Shown: positions 54,913 to 63,100 of the stretch, one piece after another
How positions within the stretch are numbered: the stretch's first letter is position 1
Layout: every line of letters starts with the position of its first letter
Assembly: GCF_003570905.1 (NCBI RefSeq)
Contig: NZ_QXJM01000039.1
Coordinates: 1 to 64,000, forward strand
Length of the DNA stretch: 64,000 nucleotides
Source: Cohnella faecalis
GTDB taxonomy: Bacteria > Bacillota > Bacilli > Paenibacillales > Paenibacillaceae
Direction of reading: 5' to 3'
Notes under the pieces: model-generated
What the model saw: the letters and a program-made list of their open reading frames with translations, nothing else
Databases searched by the model: none
What the model was told of the DNA's origin: nothing
Program-made: the position numbers and the translations under genes

Positions 54913-55767
54913 GTGAAGGTAAATAAATTAGGGGCTATTCTGGTATCGCCAAGCATCCTTTTTTTATCCGTGATTTTAATCATTCCCTTATTTTATACGA
55001 TCTACATCAGCTTATACGATATGAGATATTTGCAGATGGGCGATTTTGTGGGGCTCAAAAATTATATAAAAGTATTTACGAGCGACGATATCATGTCTTC
55101 AATGCTGATCACATTTATTGTGACCTTTGTGGGATTATTCATATCTATTGTAACGGGCACTTTACTCGCATTATGGATTAATTCCAAGAAGGGCTTCACC
55201 GCTTATATTATCCAAATCATTGTGCTCATTCCTTGGGTAATCTCGATGGTTGTTGGAGCCCTCTTGTGGAAATGGATCTTCAATAATTTGGGATTATTAA
55301 ATTATGTGTTGAATTCGCTTGGTTTTCAGAGTGTCGATGTATTAGGGAACCCCAAAGCCGCACCTATAGCGCTCATTTTTGTAATTGCTTGGCGAACAGT
55401 CGGCTTTGCAATGGTATTGATTCTTGCAGGGCTGAAGAGTATTCCGAAGGAGCTGGAAGAGGCCGGAGAAGTAGACGGCGCGAGCAGATGGCATACCTTC
55501 TGGCTTATTAAGCTCCCGCTGTTAAAAACACCGATTATGGTTACATCCATTATTCTAATGCTTAGTAATTTCAACAATGTGGATGTTCCTATGGTGCTCA
55601 CCGGCGGCGGACCGGGCGATGCGACGAATGTGATTACAATGGAATTGTATGACCAGGGGTTTGTGTACTATAACTTCGGGGTAGCAAGCGCCTTATCCTT
55701 TGTAGTGCTTATGGTCAACATATTATTGATATCTCTCTACATCAGGATGGTGAAATATGAGATCTAA
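54913..55767 (+). CDS. ABC sugar transporter permease 2a (MalF type)
   Basis: A 284-residue protein with six membrane helices (LFLSVILIIPLFYTIYISLY first) and the EAA loop LEEAGEVDGASRWHTFWLIK that contacts the ATPase. GTG start with GGAGGGG upstream. Overlaps the next permease by 11 bases, so the two channel subunits are translated together. Confidence 0.94.
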   Translation: MKVNKLGAILVSPSILFLSVILIIPLFYTIYISLYDMRYLQMGDFVGLKNYIKVFTSDDIMSSMLITFIVTFVGLFISIVTGTLLALWINSKKGFTAYIIQIIVLIPWVISMVVGALLWKWIFNNLGLLNYVLNSLGFQSVDVLGNPKAAPIALIFVIAWRTVGFAMVLILAGLKSIPKELEEAGEVDGASRWHTFWLIKLPLLKTPIMVTSIILMLSNFNNVDVPMVLTGGGPGDATNVITMELYDQGFVYYNFGVASALSFVVLMVNILLISLYIRMVKYEI

Positions 55768-56614
55768 AGGACTGAATTTTACCTTCTCAGGCTCATTAAA
55801 ATCGCTAATGCTTTTCATAGCCTTTGGACTAATCGTTATTGTCAATATCGTTCCGATTTTATGGGGACTGAAGACCTCTATTATGTCTCCTTCCGATATA
55901 TTCTCATATCCGCCTAAACTATTTAATTTCGAGGCCTCGTTTGAGCACTATATCCGAATCTTTAACGGAGGGTATTTTCAAACCTTTCTAAATAGTATTT
56001 TTTACTGCGTGGCCTCCATCATTTTTGGATTATTTCTCGGACTTTTAGCTGCATATGGATTTGACAGATTTTCCTTCAGGCTCAAGAAGCCGATGTTTTA
56101 CCTGGTTGTATTTTGTATACCCTTGTCTATTGGAAGCTCGGCCCTAATTATTCCTAATTATTTGTATATGAGTGAATTGGGCTTTTTGAACGAGTGGTAC
56201 ACTTTGCCGATTTTATATACGGCTTATAATCTCCCCATGGCGATTTGGATTATTAAATCGGGTGTTGAGACCATTCCTGTCGAGGTAGACGAGGCGGCGA
56301 CCATTGATGGGGCATCCAGATCTTACATTATATTCGGAATGATGTCAGTGCTGTGCAGACCCGCTTTGGCCGCCGCCGCATTATTCATATTTTTGGGTGC
56401 ATGGAACGAATTTATACTTTCATCCATCATGATCAACAGCCCCAATCTAAGACCGGTTCAACTGGCTATCTATCAGTATTTAGGATTCTTCGGTCAAGAA
56501 TGGGGACCGTTAACAGCGGCAGCTTCTGCGGCCATTATCCCATCGATTATCGTCTTTACCTTCCTGGGCAGGATGCTGATTTCCGGATTAACTGCCGGTT
56601 CCGTGAAATCATAA
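55757..56614 (+). CDS. ABC sugar transporter permease 2b (MalG type)
   Basis: A 285-residue second channel subunit, six helices, EAA loop VDEAATIDGASRSYIIFGMM, C-terminal LISGLTAGSVKS typical of the MalG group. Start overlaps the preceding gene. The stop is directly followed by an SDR reading frame, so the operon continues into the dehydrogenases. Confidence 0.94.
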   Translation: MRSKGLNFTFSGSLKSLMLFIAFGLIVIVNIVPILWGLKTSIMSPSDIFSYPPKLFNFEASFEHYIRIFNGGYFQTFLNSIFYCVASIIFGLFLGLLAAYGFDRFSFRLKKPMFYLVVFCIPLSIGSSALIIPNYLYMSELGFLNEWYTLPILYTAYNLPMAIWIIKSGVETIPVEVDEAATIDGASRSYIIFGMMSVLCRPALAAAALFIFLGAWNEFILSSIMINSPNLRPVQLAIYQYLGFFGQEWGPLTAAASAAIIPSIIVFTFLGRMLISGLTAGSVKS

Positions 56615-56658
56615 TGGAAACAGAAGAACATGACAGCATAGAGATGAGGTATCGGCTT

Positions 56659-57441
56659 ATGAATTTTAACAATGAGATAGCTGTAATTACGGGCGGTTAT
56701 TCGGGAATAGGCGGAGCGGCTGCGAAGAAGTTATTGGCGAATGGAGCAACATGCGTGGTGCTTGGACGCAGTGCGGATCGTGCCAATGAATTCATTAAAC
56801 AATTGCCCGAATATGAAGGGAAATTACATTTTTTTAGAGCGGACGTAGCCGAAGTTGAGGAACTCGAGCGGGTCATAGAGAAGATTGGTCAAGAGTTCGG
56901 TCGTATGGATATGCTTGTGAATTCCGCGGGGATCAATTTCCGCAAAGCGGCAGTGGATTACACGTTCGCAGATTGGAAGCGGATTATCGATACGAACCTG
57001 GCAGGAACCTTCTTCGCCTCTACGGCTGCTGCGAAAGTGATGAAACGACATAACGGCGGTCGAATCGTTAATATTGGTTCTATGCTCTCTCATTATGGGG
57101 TACACAATGTTTCTATCTATGGCGCTGCCAAAGGCGGAGTTTCACAAATTACGAGAACCCACGCCGTTGAGTTTGCAGATTATGGAATCCGCGTGAACCA
57201 AGTAAGTCCCGGGTATATCGCAACACCGTTCGTAGATTTGTCGCTGCCTGAAAATCTGAATTACAGAGATAGACTTATCAACCGCACACCGTTGGGACGT
57301 CTAGGCACAGCAGAGGACGTTGCGAATATGATTGCATTTCTACTCTCTCATGAAGCGAGCTTTGTTACCGGGCAAATTATTGCTGTCGATGGCGGTATAT
57401 TGGGTGGAGACCCTACCTTAAATCCACTGATGAAAGTATAA
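56659..57441 (+). CDS. Short-chain dehydrogenase/reductase (sugar or polyol)
   Basis: A 260-residue classical SDR. Cofactor motif VITGGYSGIGGAAAKKL, NSAGINFR, catalytic Ser in NIGSMLSHYG, and YGAAKGG with Tyr and Lys; C-terminal VTGQIIAVDGGILGG. Reminiscent of gluconate or sorbitol-type SDRs. I prefer ATG 56659 (GAGGT eight bases upstream); an in-frame ATG at 56614 overlaps the permease stop. Part of the importer operon, so it probably oxidises the imported sugar or its product. Confidence 0.92.
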   Translation: MNFNNEIAVITGGYSGIGGAAAKKLLANGATCVVLGRSADRANEFIKQLPEYEGKLHFFRADVAEVEELERVIEKIGQEFGRMDMLVNSAGINFRKAAVDYTFADWKRIIDTNLAGTFFASTAAAKVMKRHNGGRIVNIGSMLSHYGVHNVSIYGAAKGGVSQITRTHAVEFADYGIRVNQVSPGYIATPFVDLSLPENLNYRDRLINRTPLGRLGTAEDVANMIAFLLSHEASFVTGQIIAVDGGILGGDPTLNPLMKV

Positions 57442-57476
57442 AGAATGATCAGACTGAATCCTAGAAGGGGTGCCCT

Positions 57477-58511
57477 ATGAAGAGAGCAGTGCTAATCGGC
57501 GAGAAACTTATGGAAGTACAAGAGGCGGCGAGACCTGCAATTAAAGCAAATGAAGTATTGGTGGAGAACGAGGTATGCGGAATATGCGGCTCCGATCTTC
57601 ATATCTATGGAGGGAACCATCCTGTATTAAAGCCGCCTGTCAGTATGGGGCATGAATTTGCAGGCAGAGTAGTGGAAGTGGGAGCCGACGTGAGATCTAT
57701 TCGGATCGGTGACTATGTTTGCGCAATACCGGGAGTCGGCTGCGGGAAATGTGAGCCATGTCAGGCGGGCAAATTTAATCTATGCCGCGAGTTGAAGGTT
57801 ATTGGCGGGCTTTATCCTGGAGGATTTGCCGAATATACGGCGGTTCCAGAATACAATATTGTGAAAATTCCCGAGCTCTTCAGTGCAACTGACGGTGCAA
57901 TGGTTGAAAGCGCTGCTGTTGCTGTACACGCTGTCAGTAGAATGAAGAGCGTTGAGGGGAAGAAAATCGCTGTCCTGGGAGCAGGCCCAATCGGACTGCT
58001 AATCATCCAAGTGCTTAAAGCATTCGGAGCGAAGCTAGTAGTCGCTTCAGATCCAATTGAGAGCAGACGAGATATTGCAAGCAGGCTCGGAGCGGATATT
58101 GTCATCGATCCGACGAAGGAAAATGTGGAAGAACGTATACAAGCCGAAGTTGGCGGTATCGGGCTTGACGGCGCCTTCGACGTTGCAGGTATAGAGCTCA
58201 CTCTAGGGCAAGCCTTGGCCGTTACAAAGAACGGCGGAGAAATTGTCATTACGGCATTGTTCAGCAAGGATCCTGTGTTTCCAATGAAAATGCTGCAAAG
58301 AGCAGAGAAAACATTGTTAGGAACACAGATGTATGTGAAGCAGGATTTCGAAACGGCTATTCAATTGATGCAAGAGAATAAGATCAAGATCGATGAAATG
58401 GTGACCCACCGATTCGATTTGGATCAAATATCGGAAGCTTTTAAGCTGGCGACGAGCGGTGCTCACCATGTTGGGAAAATGGTTATCGACGTCAAAAAAC
58501 AAGCTCTATAG
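57477..58511 (+). CDS. Zinc-dependent alcohol/polyol dehydrogenase (MDR family) 2
   Basis: A 344-residue medium-chain dehydrogenase. Catalytic zinc ligands in EVCGICGSDLHIYGG and MGHEFAG; structural zinc cysteines in CGKCEPCQAGKFNLC; NAD motif IAVLGAGPIGLLI. Different from the dehydrogenase at 48989, so two distinct alcohol steps may be served. Last gene of the importer operon, followed by a perfect hairpin terminator. Confidence 0.94.
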   Translation: MKRAVLIGEKLMEVQEAARPAIKANEVLVENEVCGICGSDLHIYGGNHPVLKPPVSMGHEFAGRVVEVGADVRSIRIGDYVCAIPGVGCGKCEPCQAGKFNLCRELKVIGGLYPGGFAEYTAVPEYNIVKIPELFSATDGAMVESAAVAVHAVSRMKSVEGKKIAVLGAGPIGLLIIQVLKAFGAKLVVASDPIESRRDIASRLGADIVIDPTKENVEERIQAEVGGIGLDGAFDVAGIELTLGQALAVTKNGGEIVITALFSKDPVFPMKMLQRAEKTLLGTQMYVKQDFETAIQLMQENKIKIDEMVTHRFDLDQISEAFKLATSGAHHVGKMVIDVKKQAL

Positions 58512-58541
58512 ATCCTATTTAATAGAATGCTTGTACGAGCC

Positions 58542-58565
58542 AAGGGCACCCGCATGGGTGCCCTT
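58542..58565. terminator. Terminator between the MDR 2 gene and the convergent TetR gene
   Basis: AAGGGCACCC and GGGTGCCCTT pair perfectly around GCAT. Confidence 0.85.
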
Positions 58566-58576
58566 CTATTTCGTTT

Positions 58577-59173
58577 CTACGCATCGGCCGTATTTTGATA
58601 TAAACGGAACAGCAGAGAAAGCTGCTTGGCGAGAAAAAGCGGCGTGTAGGGCATATCGTTGCGAAGCCAGCACACAATTGTACCGATGAAGGCGGAGGAG
58701 CCGTACCAGATTGCAATATCCTTCGGAACGCTCACAGCCGAAACCGACAAGGAAGCTTCACGCTTCTCGGCTCTGCTGGTGATGACCTCCGCTATCAGCT
58801 TCGTAAGGCGGTCGGTAAATACCGGTATACGTTTTGAAGCAAGCAGCACCTTGTAAAATTTTGAGTTGTCTGCAATATGCTCAAGTATTTTGACCAGTAT
58901 GGACCAATCCATGTCTGAACGGGTCTGATTCGGAACATCCCTCAAGATCGCCTGGATTTCATTAACCATGTCATCCGCGATCCTCTCCAGCATATCCGGA
59001 ATATCCCGGTAATGAAGATAGAAGGTGACACGATTGATAGTTGCGCGTTCCGCAATGCGATTCACGGTTATTTTCTCAAGTTCAATTTCCTGGAGCAAAT
59101 CGATAAAGGCATCTCGAATCAATTGGCGCGTACGAATAATACGCGGGTCCGTACGCGGTGATGCTGTTGACAT
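58577..59173 (-). CDS. TetR/AcrR family regulator of the divergent drug exporter
   Basis: A 198-residue repressor with the helix-turn-helix TRQLIRDAFIDLLQEIELEK, ITVNRIAERATINRVTFYLH, then YRDIPDMLERI. The C-terminal domain matches the TetR_C_7/DhaS-like subgroup (SKFYKVLLASKRIPVF, SSAFIGTIVCWLRNDMPYTP). Divergent from a DHA2 exporter gene with an inverted repeat between them, so local repression is the likely job. Confidence 0.92.
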   Translation of the reverse strand: MSTASPRTDPRIIRTRQLIRDAFIDLLQEIELEKITVNRIAERATINRVTFYLHYRDIPDMLERIADDMVNEIQAILRDVPNQTRSDMDWSILVKILEHIADNSKFYKVLLASKRIPVFTDRLTKLIAEVITSRAEKREASLSVSAVSVPKDIAIWYGSSAFIGTIVCWLRNDMPYTPLFLAKQLSLLFRLYQNTADA

Positions 59174-59345
59174 GGGCTCTCATTTCCTTTCCCCATAATA
59201 CTCCGGACGACAATTCGATCCTGCTTTGTAGATTATTTTTCGCATAGACGACAGATTGCGTTAAACCGTAAACTAATAAACGTTTTTCAAAAAGCTGTCG
59301 CTTGTGAAGTTAAAGCGAGATGAATATAATTCTTAACATTGAGTT

Positions 59346-59369
59346 TATTATACAACAAGTTGTTTAATA
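59346..59369. promoter_or_regulatory. TetR operator upstream of the DHA2 exporter
   Basis: TATTATACAAC-AA-GTTGTTTAATA is an inverted repeat with 10 of 11 bases matching, 34 bases before the exporter start. Confidence 0.7.
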
Positions 59370-59402
59370 GTTTCAGCTTGAATTTGAAGGGATTGAGCAA
59401 AA

Positions 59403-60902
59403 ATGAGTAAAAGTTCGGCTTTTGACAGCAGTTCCATTAAGAAAGGTCCACTGTTGTTCGTCATGATTTTGGGGGCGTTCATCGCCGTGTTGAATCAGAC
59501 TATTATGAGCGTCGCGCTGCCGGAGCTAATGGTCGACTTTGACATTGCGGCGTCAACCGCCCAATGGCTGACAACCGGCTACATGCTGGTGAACGGGGTT
59601 CTAATTCCGATCACTGCATTTCTCATGCAGCGGTTTACGACCCGTGAGCTTTTTCAGACTTCCATGATTATTTTTCTCGTCGGCACCATTGTTTCGGCAG
59701 TAGCGTCTAACTTTGACATTTTGCTGGTTGGCCGCCTGATTCAAGCCGCCGGCGCCGGCATTATCATGCCGCTTCTAATGACTGTCATCCTGACCGTCTT
59801 CCCTCCTGAGAAGCGAGGAGCCGCTATGGGGATGGTCGGTTTCGCCATTATTTTTGCCCCTGCTATCGGGCCGACAATCGCCGGTTATGTCATGGAGCAT
59901 TTTTCCTGGCGCACGATGTTTTACGGAATGATTCCGCTTGCTCTAATCGTTATTGGGGTCGCCTTTTTTTATCTGAAAAATGTGTCTGAACGAAAATATC
60001 CGAAAATTGACATTTGGAGCATCATTCTCTCAACAATCGGTTTCGGCGCCGTTCTTTACGGCTTCAGCAGTGCGGGAAGTAAGGGCTGGTCAAGCGCGGA
60101 AGTAATTCTTTCTATTGTTGCAGGCGTGGTTTCCTTGATTTTGTTTACATGGAGACAACTGGTCTCCAAGAGCCCGCTTCTCGATCTCCGGGCGTTCAAA
60201 TATAGCATGTTCTCCTTGACAACCGTTATTAATATTGCGGTTACGATGGTCATGTATGCAGATATGATGCTGCTTCCGCTGTATTTGCAGAATGCACGGG
60301 GATACACGGCTCTGGAGTCTGGCTTGCTGATGCTCCCTGGGGCGCTTCTGATGGGAATTATGATGCCGGTGACAGGAAGGCTGTTCGATCGGTTTGGAGC
60401 GAAGTGGCTGTCCATTATCGGTATGGCTATTACGATCGTAACCACAATCGGCTTCGTTAATCTGACCGATTCCACCAGCTATACGTATTTGGTTCTGATG
60501 TCCACAGGACGACGCTTCGGGATGGCCATGTTTCTGATGCCAATTACAACTGCCGGCCTGAACCAACTGCCTTCAAGACTGAATGAGCATGGTACAGCCA
60601 TTTCCAACACCATCAAGCAGGTAGCCGGCGCAATAGGCACCTCTCTTCTGGTCACTGTTATGACGAGCAGCACCAAAACTCATCTTACGGATATGATGGC
60701 GGCAGGCGGCTCAGGGGAGCTTTCTAAGGAGCAAATGATGATGGAGGCGTCTATTCAAGGTATTAATGATTCGTATCTTGTCATTATTGGAATCGGAATT
60801 GTCGGTCTGGTGCTTTCCTTCTTCATTAAACGTGCAGGGCAGGCCAAGGAAGCGGAAGAACCGGGAATAGCCCTGAAGCGAACAACAGTCAGCGAGACAT
60901 AG
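59403..60902 (+). CDS. DHA2 family drug:proton antiporter (EmrB/QacA/LmrB type)
   Basis: A 499-residue major facilitator protein with 14 predicted helices. Motif A-like and family motifs: LGAFIAVLNQTIMSVALPEL (motif D1 of 14-helix transporters), WLTTGYMLVNGVLIPITAFL, GRLIQAAGAGIIMPLLMTVI, GPTIAGYVMEHFSWRTMF (motif C). GAAGGGATTGAG-type site upstream of the ATG. Controlled by the divergent TetR protein. Exports hydrophobic drugs; spectrum unknown. Confidence 0.94.
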   Translation: MSKSSAFDSSSIKKGPLLFVMILGAFIAVLNQTIMSVALPELMVDFDIAASTAQWLTTGYMLVNGVLIPITAFLMQRFTTRELFQTSMIIFLVGTIVSAVASNFDILLVGRLIQAAGAGIIMPLLMTVILTVFPPEKRGAAMGMVGFAIIFAPAIGPTIAGYVMEHFSWRTMFYGMIPLALIVIGVAFFYLKNVSERKYPKIDIWSIILSTIGFGAVLYGFSSAGSKGWSSAEVILSIVAGVVSLILFTWRQLVSKSPLLDLRAFKYSMFSLTTVINIAVTMVMYADMMLLPLYLQNARGYTALESGLLMLPGALLMGIMMPVTGRLFDRFGAKWLSIIGMAITIVTTIGFVNLTDSTSYTYLVLMSTGRRFGMAMFLMPITTAGLNQLPSRLNEHGTAISNTIKQVAGAIGTSLLVTVMTSSTKTHLTDMMAAGGSGELSKEQMMMEASIQGINDSYLVIIGIGIVGLVLSFFIKRAGQAKEAEEPGIALKRTTVSET

Positions 60903-60930
60903 GAATTAGAAGCTCCGCCGGAACCAACAA

Positions 60931-60952
60931 AGGGCACCCAGCCGGGTGCCCT
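60931..60952 (+). terminator. Terminator after the DHA2 exporter
   Basis: AGGGCACCC pairs with GGGTGCCCT around AGCC, followed by ATTTTCTC. Array 3 begins 8 bases later. Confidence 0.8.
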
Positions 60953-60960
60953 ATTTTCTC

Positions 60961-61698
60961 AATCACTACCCTATTTCAGCGTCAAAACAACAAATTCGCC
61001 AAAAGAGTGGGATGGCGTCCCATTGTTGAGCGTCTACACAACAAGTTCGCCCAAAGAGTGGGACGGCGTCCCATTGTTGAGTGTCAAAACAACAAATTCG
61101 CCAAAAGAATGGGATGGCGTCCCATTGTTGAGTGTCTACACAACAAGTTCGCCCAAAGAGTGGGATGGCGTCCCATTGTTGAGCGTCTAGACAACAAGTT
61201 CGCCCAAAGAGTGGGATGGCGTCCCATTGTTGAGTGTCAAAACAACAAATTCGCCAAAAGAGTGGGATGGCGTCCCATTGTTGAGCGTCTACACAACAAG
61301 TTCGCCCAAAGAGTGGGACGGCGTCCCATTGTTGAGTGTCAAAACAACAAGTTCGCCAAAAGAGTGGGATGGCGTCCCATTGTTGAGCGTCTAGACAACA
61401 AGTTCGCCCAAAGAGTGGGATGGCGTCCCATTGTTGAGCGTCTAGACAACAAGTTTGCCAAAAGAGTGGGATGGCGTCCTATTGTTGAGCGTCAAAACAA
61501 CAAATTCGCCGAAAGAGTGGGACGGCGTCCTATTGTTGAGCGTCAAAACAACAAGTTCGCCAAAAGAATGGGATGGCGTCCCATTGTTGAGCGTCTACAC
61601 AACAAGTTCGCCAAAAGAGTGGGATGGCGTCCTATTGCTACACGACCATAATGGCAGCCTGTCTACGACAAAAACGCCATTCTCCGTCCAGAGGACGC
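60961..61698. repeat. Tandem array 3, element with 51-bp repeats, same edges as array 2
   Basis: Left edge AATCACTACCCTATTTCAG at 60961-60979, then 13 units of exactly 51 bp from 60980 (last begins 61592, 46 bp), then the same right tail (TACACGACCATA through GTCCAGAGGACGC) ending at 61698. Units vary among each other (GTCAAAACAACAA versus GTCTACACAACAA versus GTCTAGACAACAA), unlike the near-identical units of array 2. Each can form GGGA/TCCC and TTGTTG/CAACAA hairpins. The base after the element is the first base of the VOC gene's stop codon. Confidence 0.93.
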
Positions 61699-62385
61699 TT
61701 AATTAGCGATAATTTTATAAGGGTAATCCTTAAAAATAAGCTCCCCTTTAGTAACAGCTCCTTCAATTTCAACCTCCGTCTTGTATATTTTCGCTTCTTT
61801 GTTTGAGCCCAACCAAATTCGGTTATGCGCAGTTAAAATAAACAAGCCATCCTCATCGCCAACTGCAGCGAAAGAACAATCATTATTATTCTTATATCCA
61901 TCAATCGAGAAGCGGGACCTCAGCAGCTCTCTTGTAGAAGGAACGTCACTGACAACAAGACCTATTTCGCTAATATTTAGAAGGCTGTTGCTGGTAAATG
62001 GGGAAGTTGACGAATAATTCAGGTTATGTCTAGCTATGAACTCAACAATATTTCCTGCATAGTCATAAAAATAGATGGAAGTTGAGTTCCATGTTGTTGA
62101 AATCAGTTGATACTTATTTTGCGGTAATAAATTTAACGATATTCCCCTTGAACTTAACCATACTATGGATTCGGCCACTCTATTTCCGGGAACGTCGAAT
62201 GCGAAATGATATACGGGGCTTTCGTCTGCATGGGTTGATCTTTCGAAAGTCAAACGAGAATGCCCAACTCTAATGGTAAAAGTATCGATACAATCGTCTA
62301 ATATAGGCAGCCCCATAATTTGAGTATAAAATAATTTCTGTTGCTCCAGATTTGCAGCAAGCAGCTTTACGCTTTTTAATCTCAA
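61699..62385 (-). CDS. VOC (glyoxalase/bleomycin resistance fold) family protein
   Basis: About 228 residues with two VOC half-domains: SVKLLAANLEQQKLFYTQIM, HFAFDVP, YFYDYAGNIVEFIARH in the first; ISEIGLVVSDVPSTRELLRS in the second. The fold binds a divalent metal through His and Glu residues such as HFAFDV and NIVEFI, and includes dioxygenases, isomerases and drug-binding proteins; the exact activity is unknown. TTG start at 62385 with GAGGGG eight bases upstream. Its stop codon abuts array 3; the C-terminus may or may not be the ancestral one. Confidence 0.85.
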   Translation of the reverse strand: MRLKSVKLLAANLEQQKLFYTQIMGLPILDDCIDTFTIRVGHSRLTFERSTHADESPVYHFAFDVPGNRVAESIVWLSSRGISLNLLPQNKYQLISTTWNSTSIYFYDYAGNIVEFIARHNLNYSSTSPFTSNSLLNISEIGLVVSDVPSTRELLRSRFSIDGYKNNNDCSFAAVGDEDGLFILTAHNRIWLGSNKEAKIYKTEVEIEGAVTKGELIFKDYPYKIIAN

Positions 62386-62485
62386 GGAGTTCACCCCTCG
62401 TCGTCGAGTATAATAGAAGGATATTCCACAATAATATTCCAGATCCTGCTGCATACTAGTATAGTTCGAAATCGAGGTGTAATAA

Positions 62486-63064
62486 ATGTATGGTATACAA
62501 ACAGAACAGGATATTATGGATTTGATTAAAAAAGACGAATGGATGATGGACTTGCTTAGGGCGGTACAATCTCTGAGTTTGCCTGACTGTTGGGTCTGTG
62601 CGGGCTTTGTACGTTCGAAGGTTTGGGATGCTCTGCATGGATTTGAAAAAAGAACACCGCTTCAAGATGTTGATGTCGTTTACTTTGATGCTGATAATAC
62701 GGATTGGATGGATGAAAAGAATATGGAACAATCCTTGCGGACTATCAAACCAGATGTTCCATGGTCAGTTAAAAATCAAGCCAGGATGCACATAAGGAAT
62801 GGAGACAGCCCCTATAGATCGTCAACAGAAGCTATTTCTAAATTTACTGAGACGGCTACCGCTGTGGGAGTTCATTTAGACAGCGAGGATAATTTGGTCT
62901 TAACTGCTCCCAGCGGGATAGAAGATCTGATTCATTTGGTTGTGAGACCTACGCAGTACATCATTGATAATGTGGATGCAAAGGGAAAGGCATACGAAGA
63001 AAGAGTGATGAAAAAGAAGTGGGAAGCGCAATGGTATAAGTTAACAATCGTTCACGTACTTTGA
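62486..63064 (+). CDS. Nucleotidyltransferase-like protein (DUF925 / NTP_transf_6)
   Basis: A 192-residue protein. The N-terminal part reads WVCAGFVRSKVWDALHGF and LQDVDVVYFD, giving the paired acidic residues of the nucleotidyltransferase fold, then WSVKNQARMHIRNGDSPYRS and the C-terminal APSGIEDLIHLVVRPT of the DUF925 (YitH/NTP_transf_6) group. Biochemical function is unknown. It lies divergent from the VOC gene and 36 bases before an AraC gene. Confidence 0.88.
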   Translation: MYGIQTEQDIMDLIKKDEWMMDLLRAVQSLSLPDCWVCAGFVRSKVWDALHGFEKRTPLQDVDVVYFDADNTDWMDEKNMEQSLRTIKPDVPWSVKNQARMHIRNGDSPYRSSTEAISKFTETATAVGVHLDSEDNLVLTAPSGIEDLIHLVVRPTQYIIDNVDAKGKAYEERVMKKKWEAQWYKLTIVHVL

Positions 63065-63100
63065 ATAGTTCATCCTGTTGAATGGGGAGGTGTCCTGAGG

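Noticed and set aside
60961..61698. CRISPR array
   Set aside because: Regular 51-bp spacing could suggest one, but the whole unit is repeated with no unique spacers, the same holds at 27840, and no cas genes are present.
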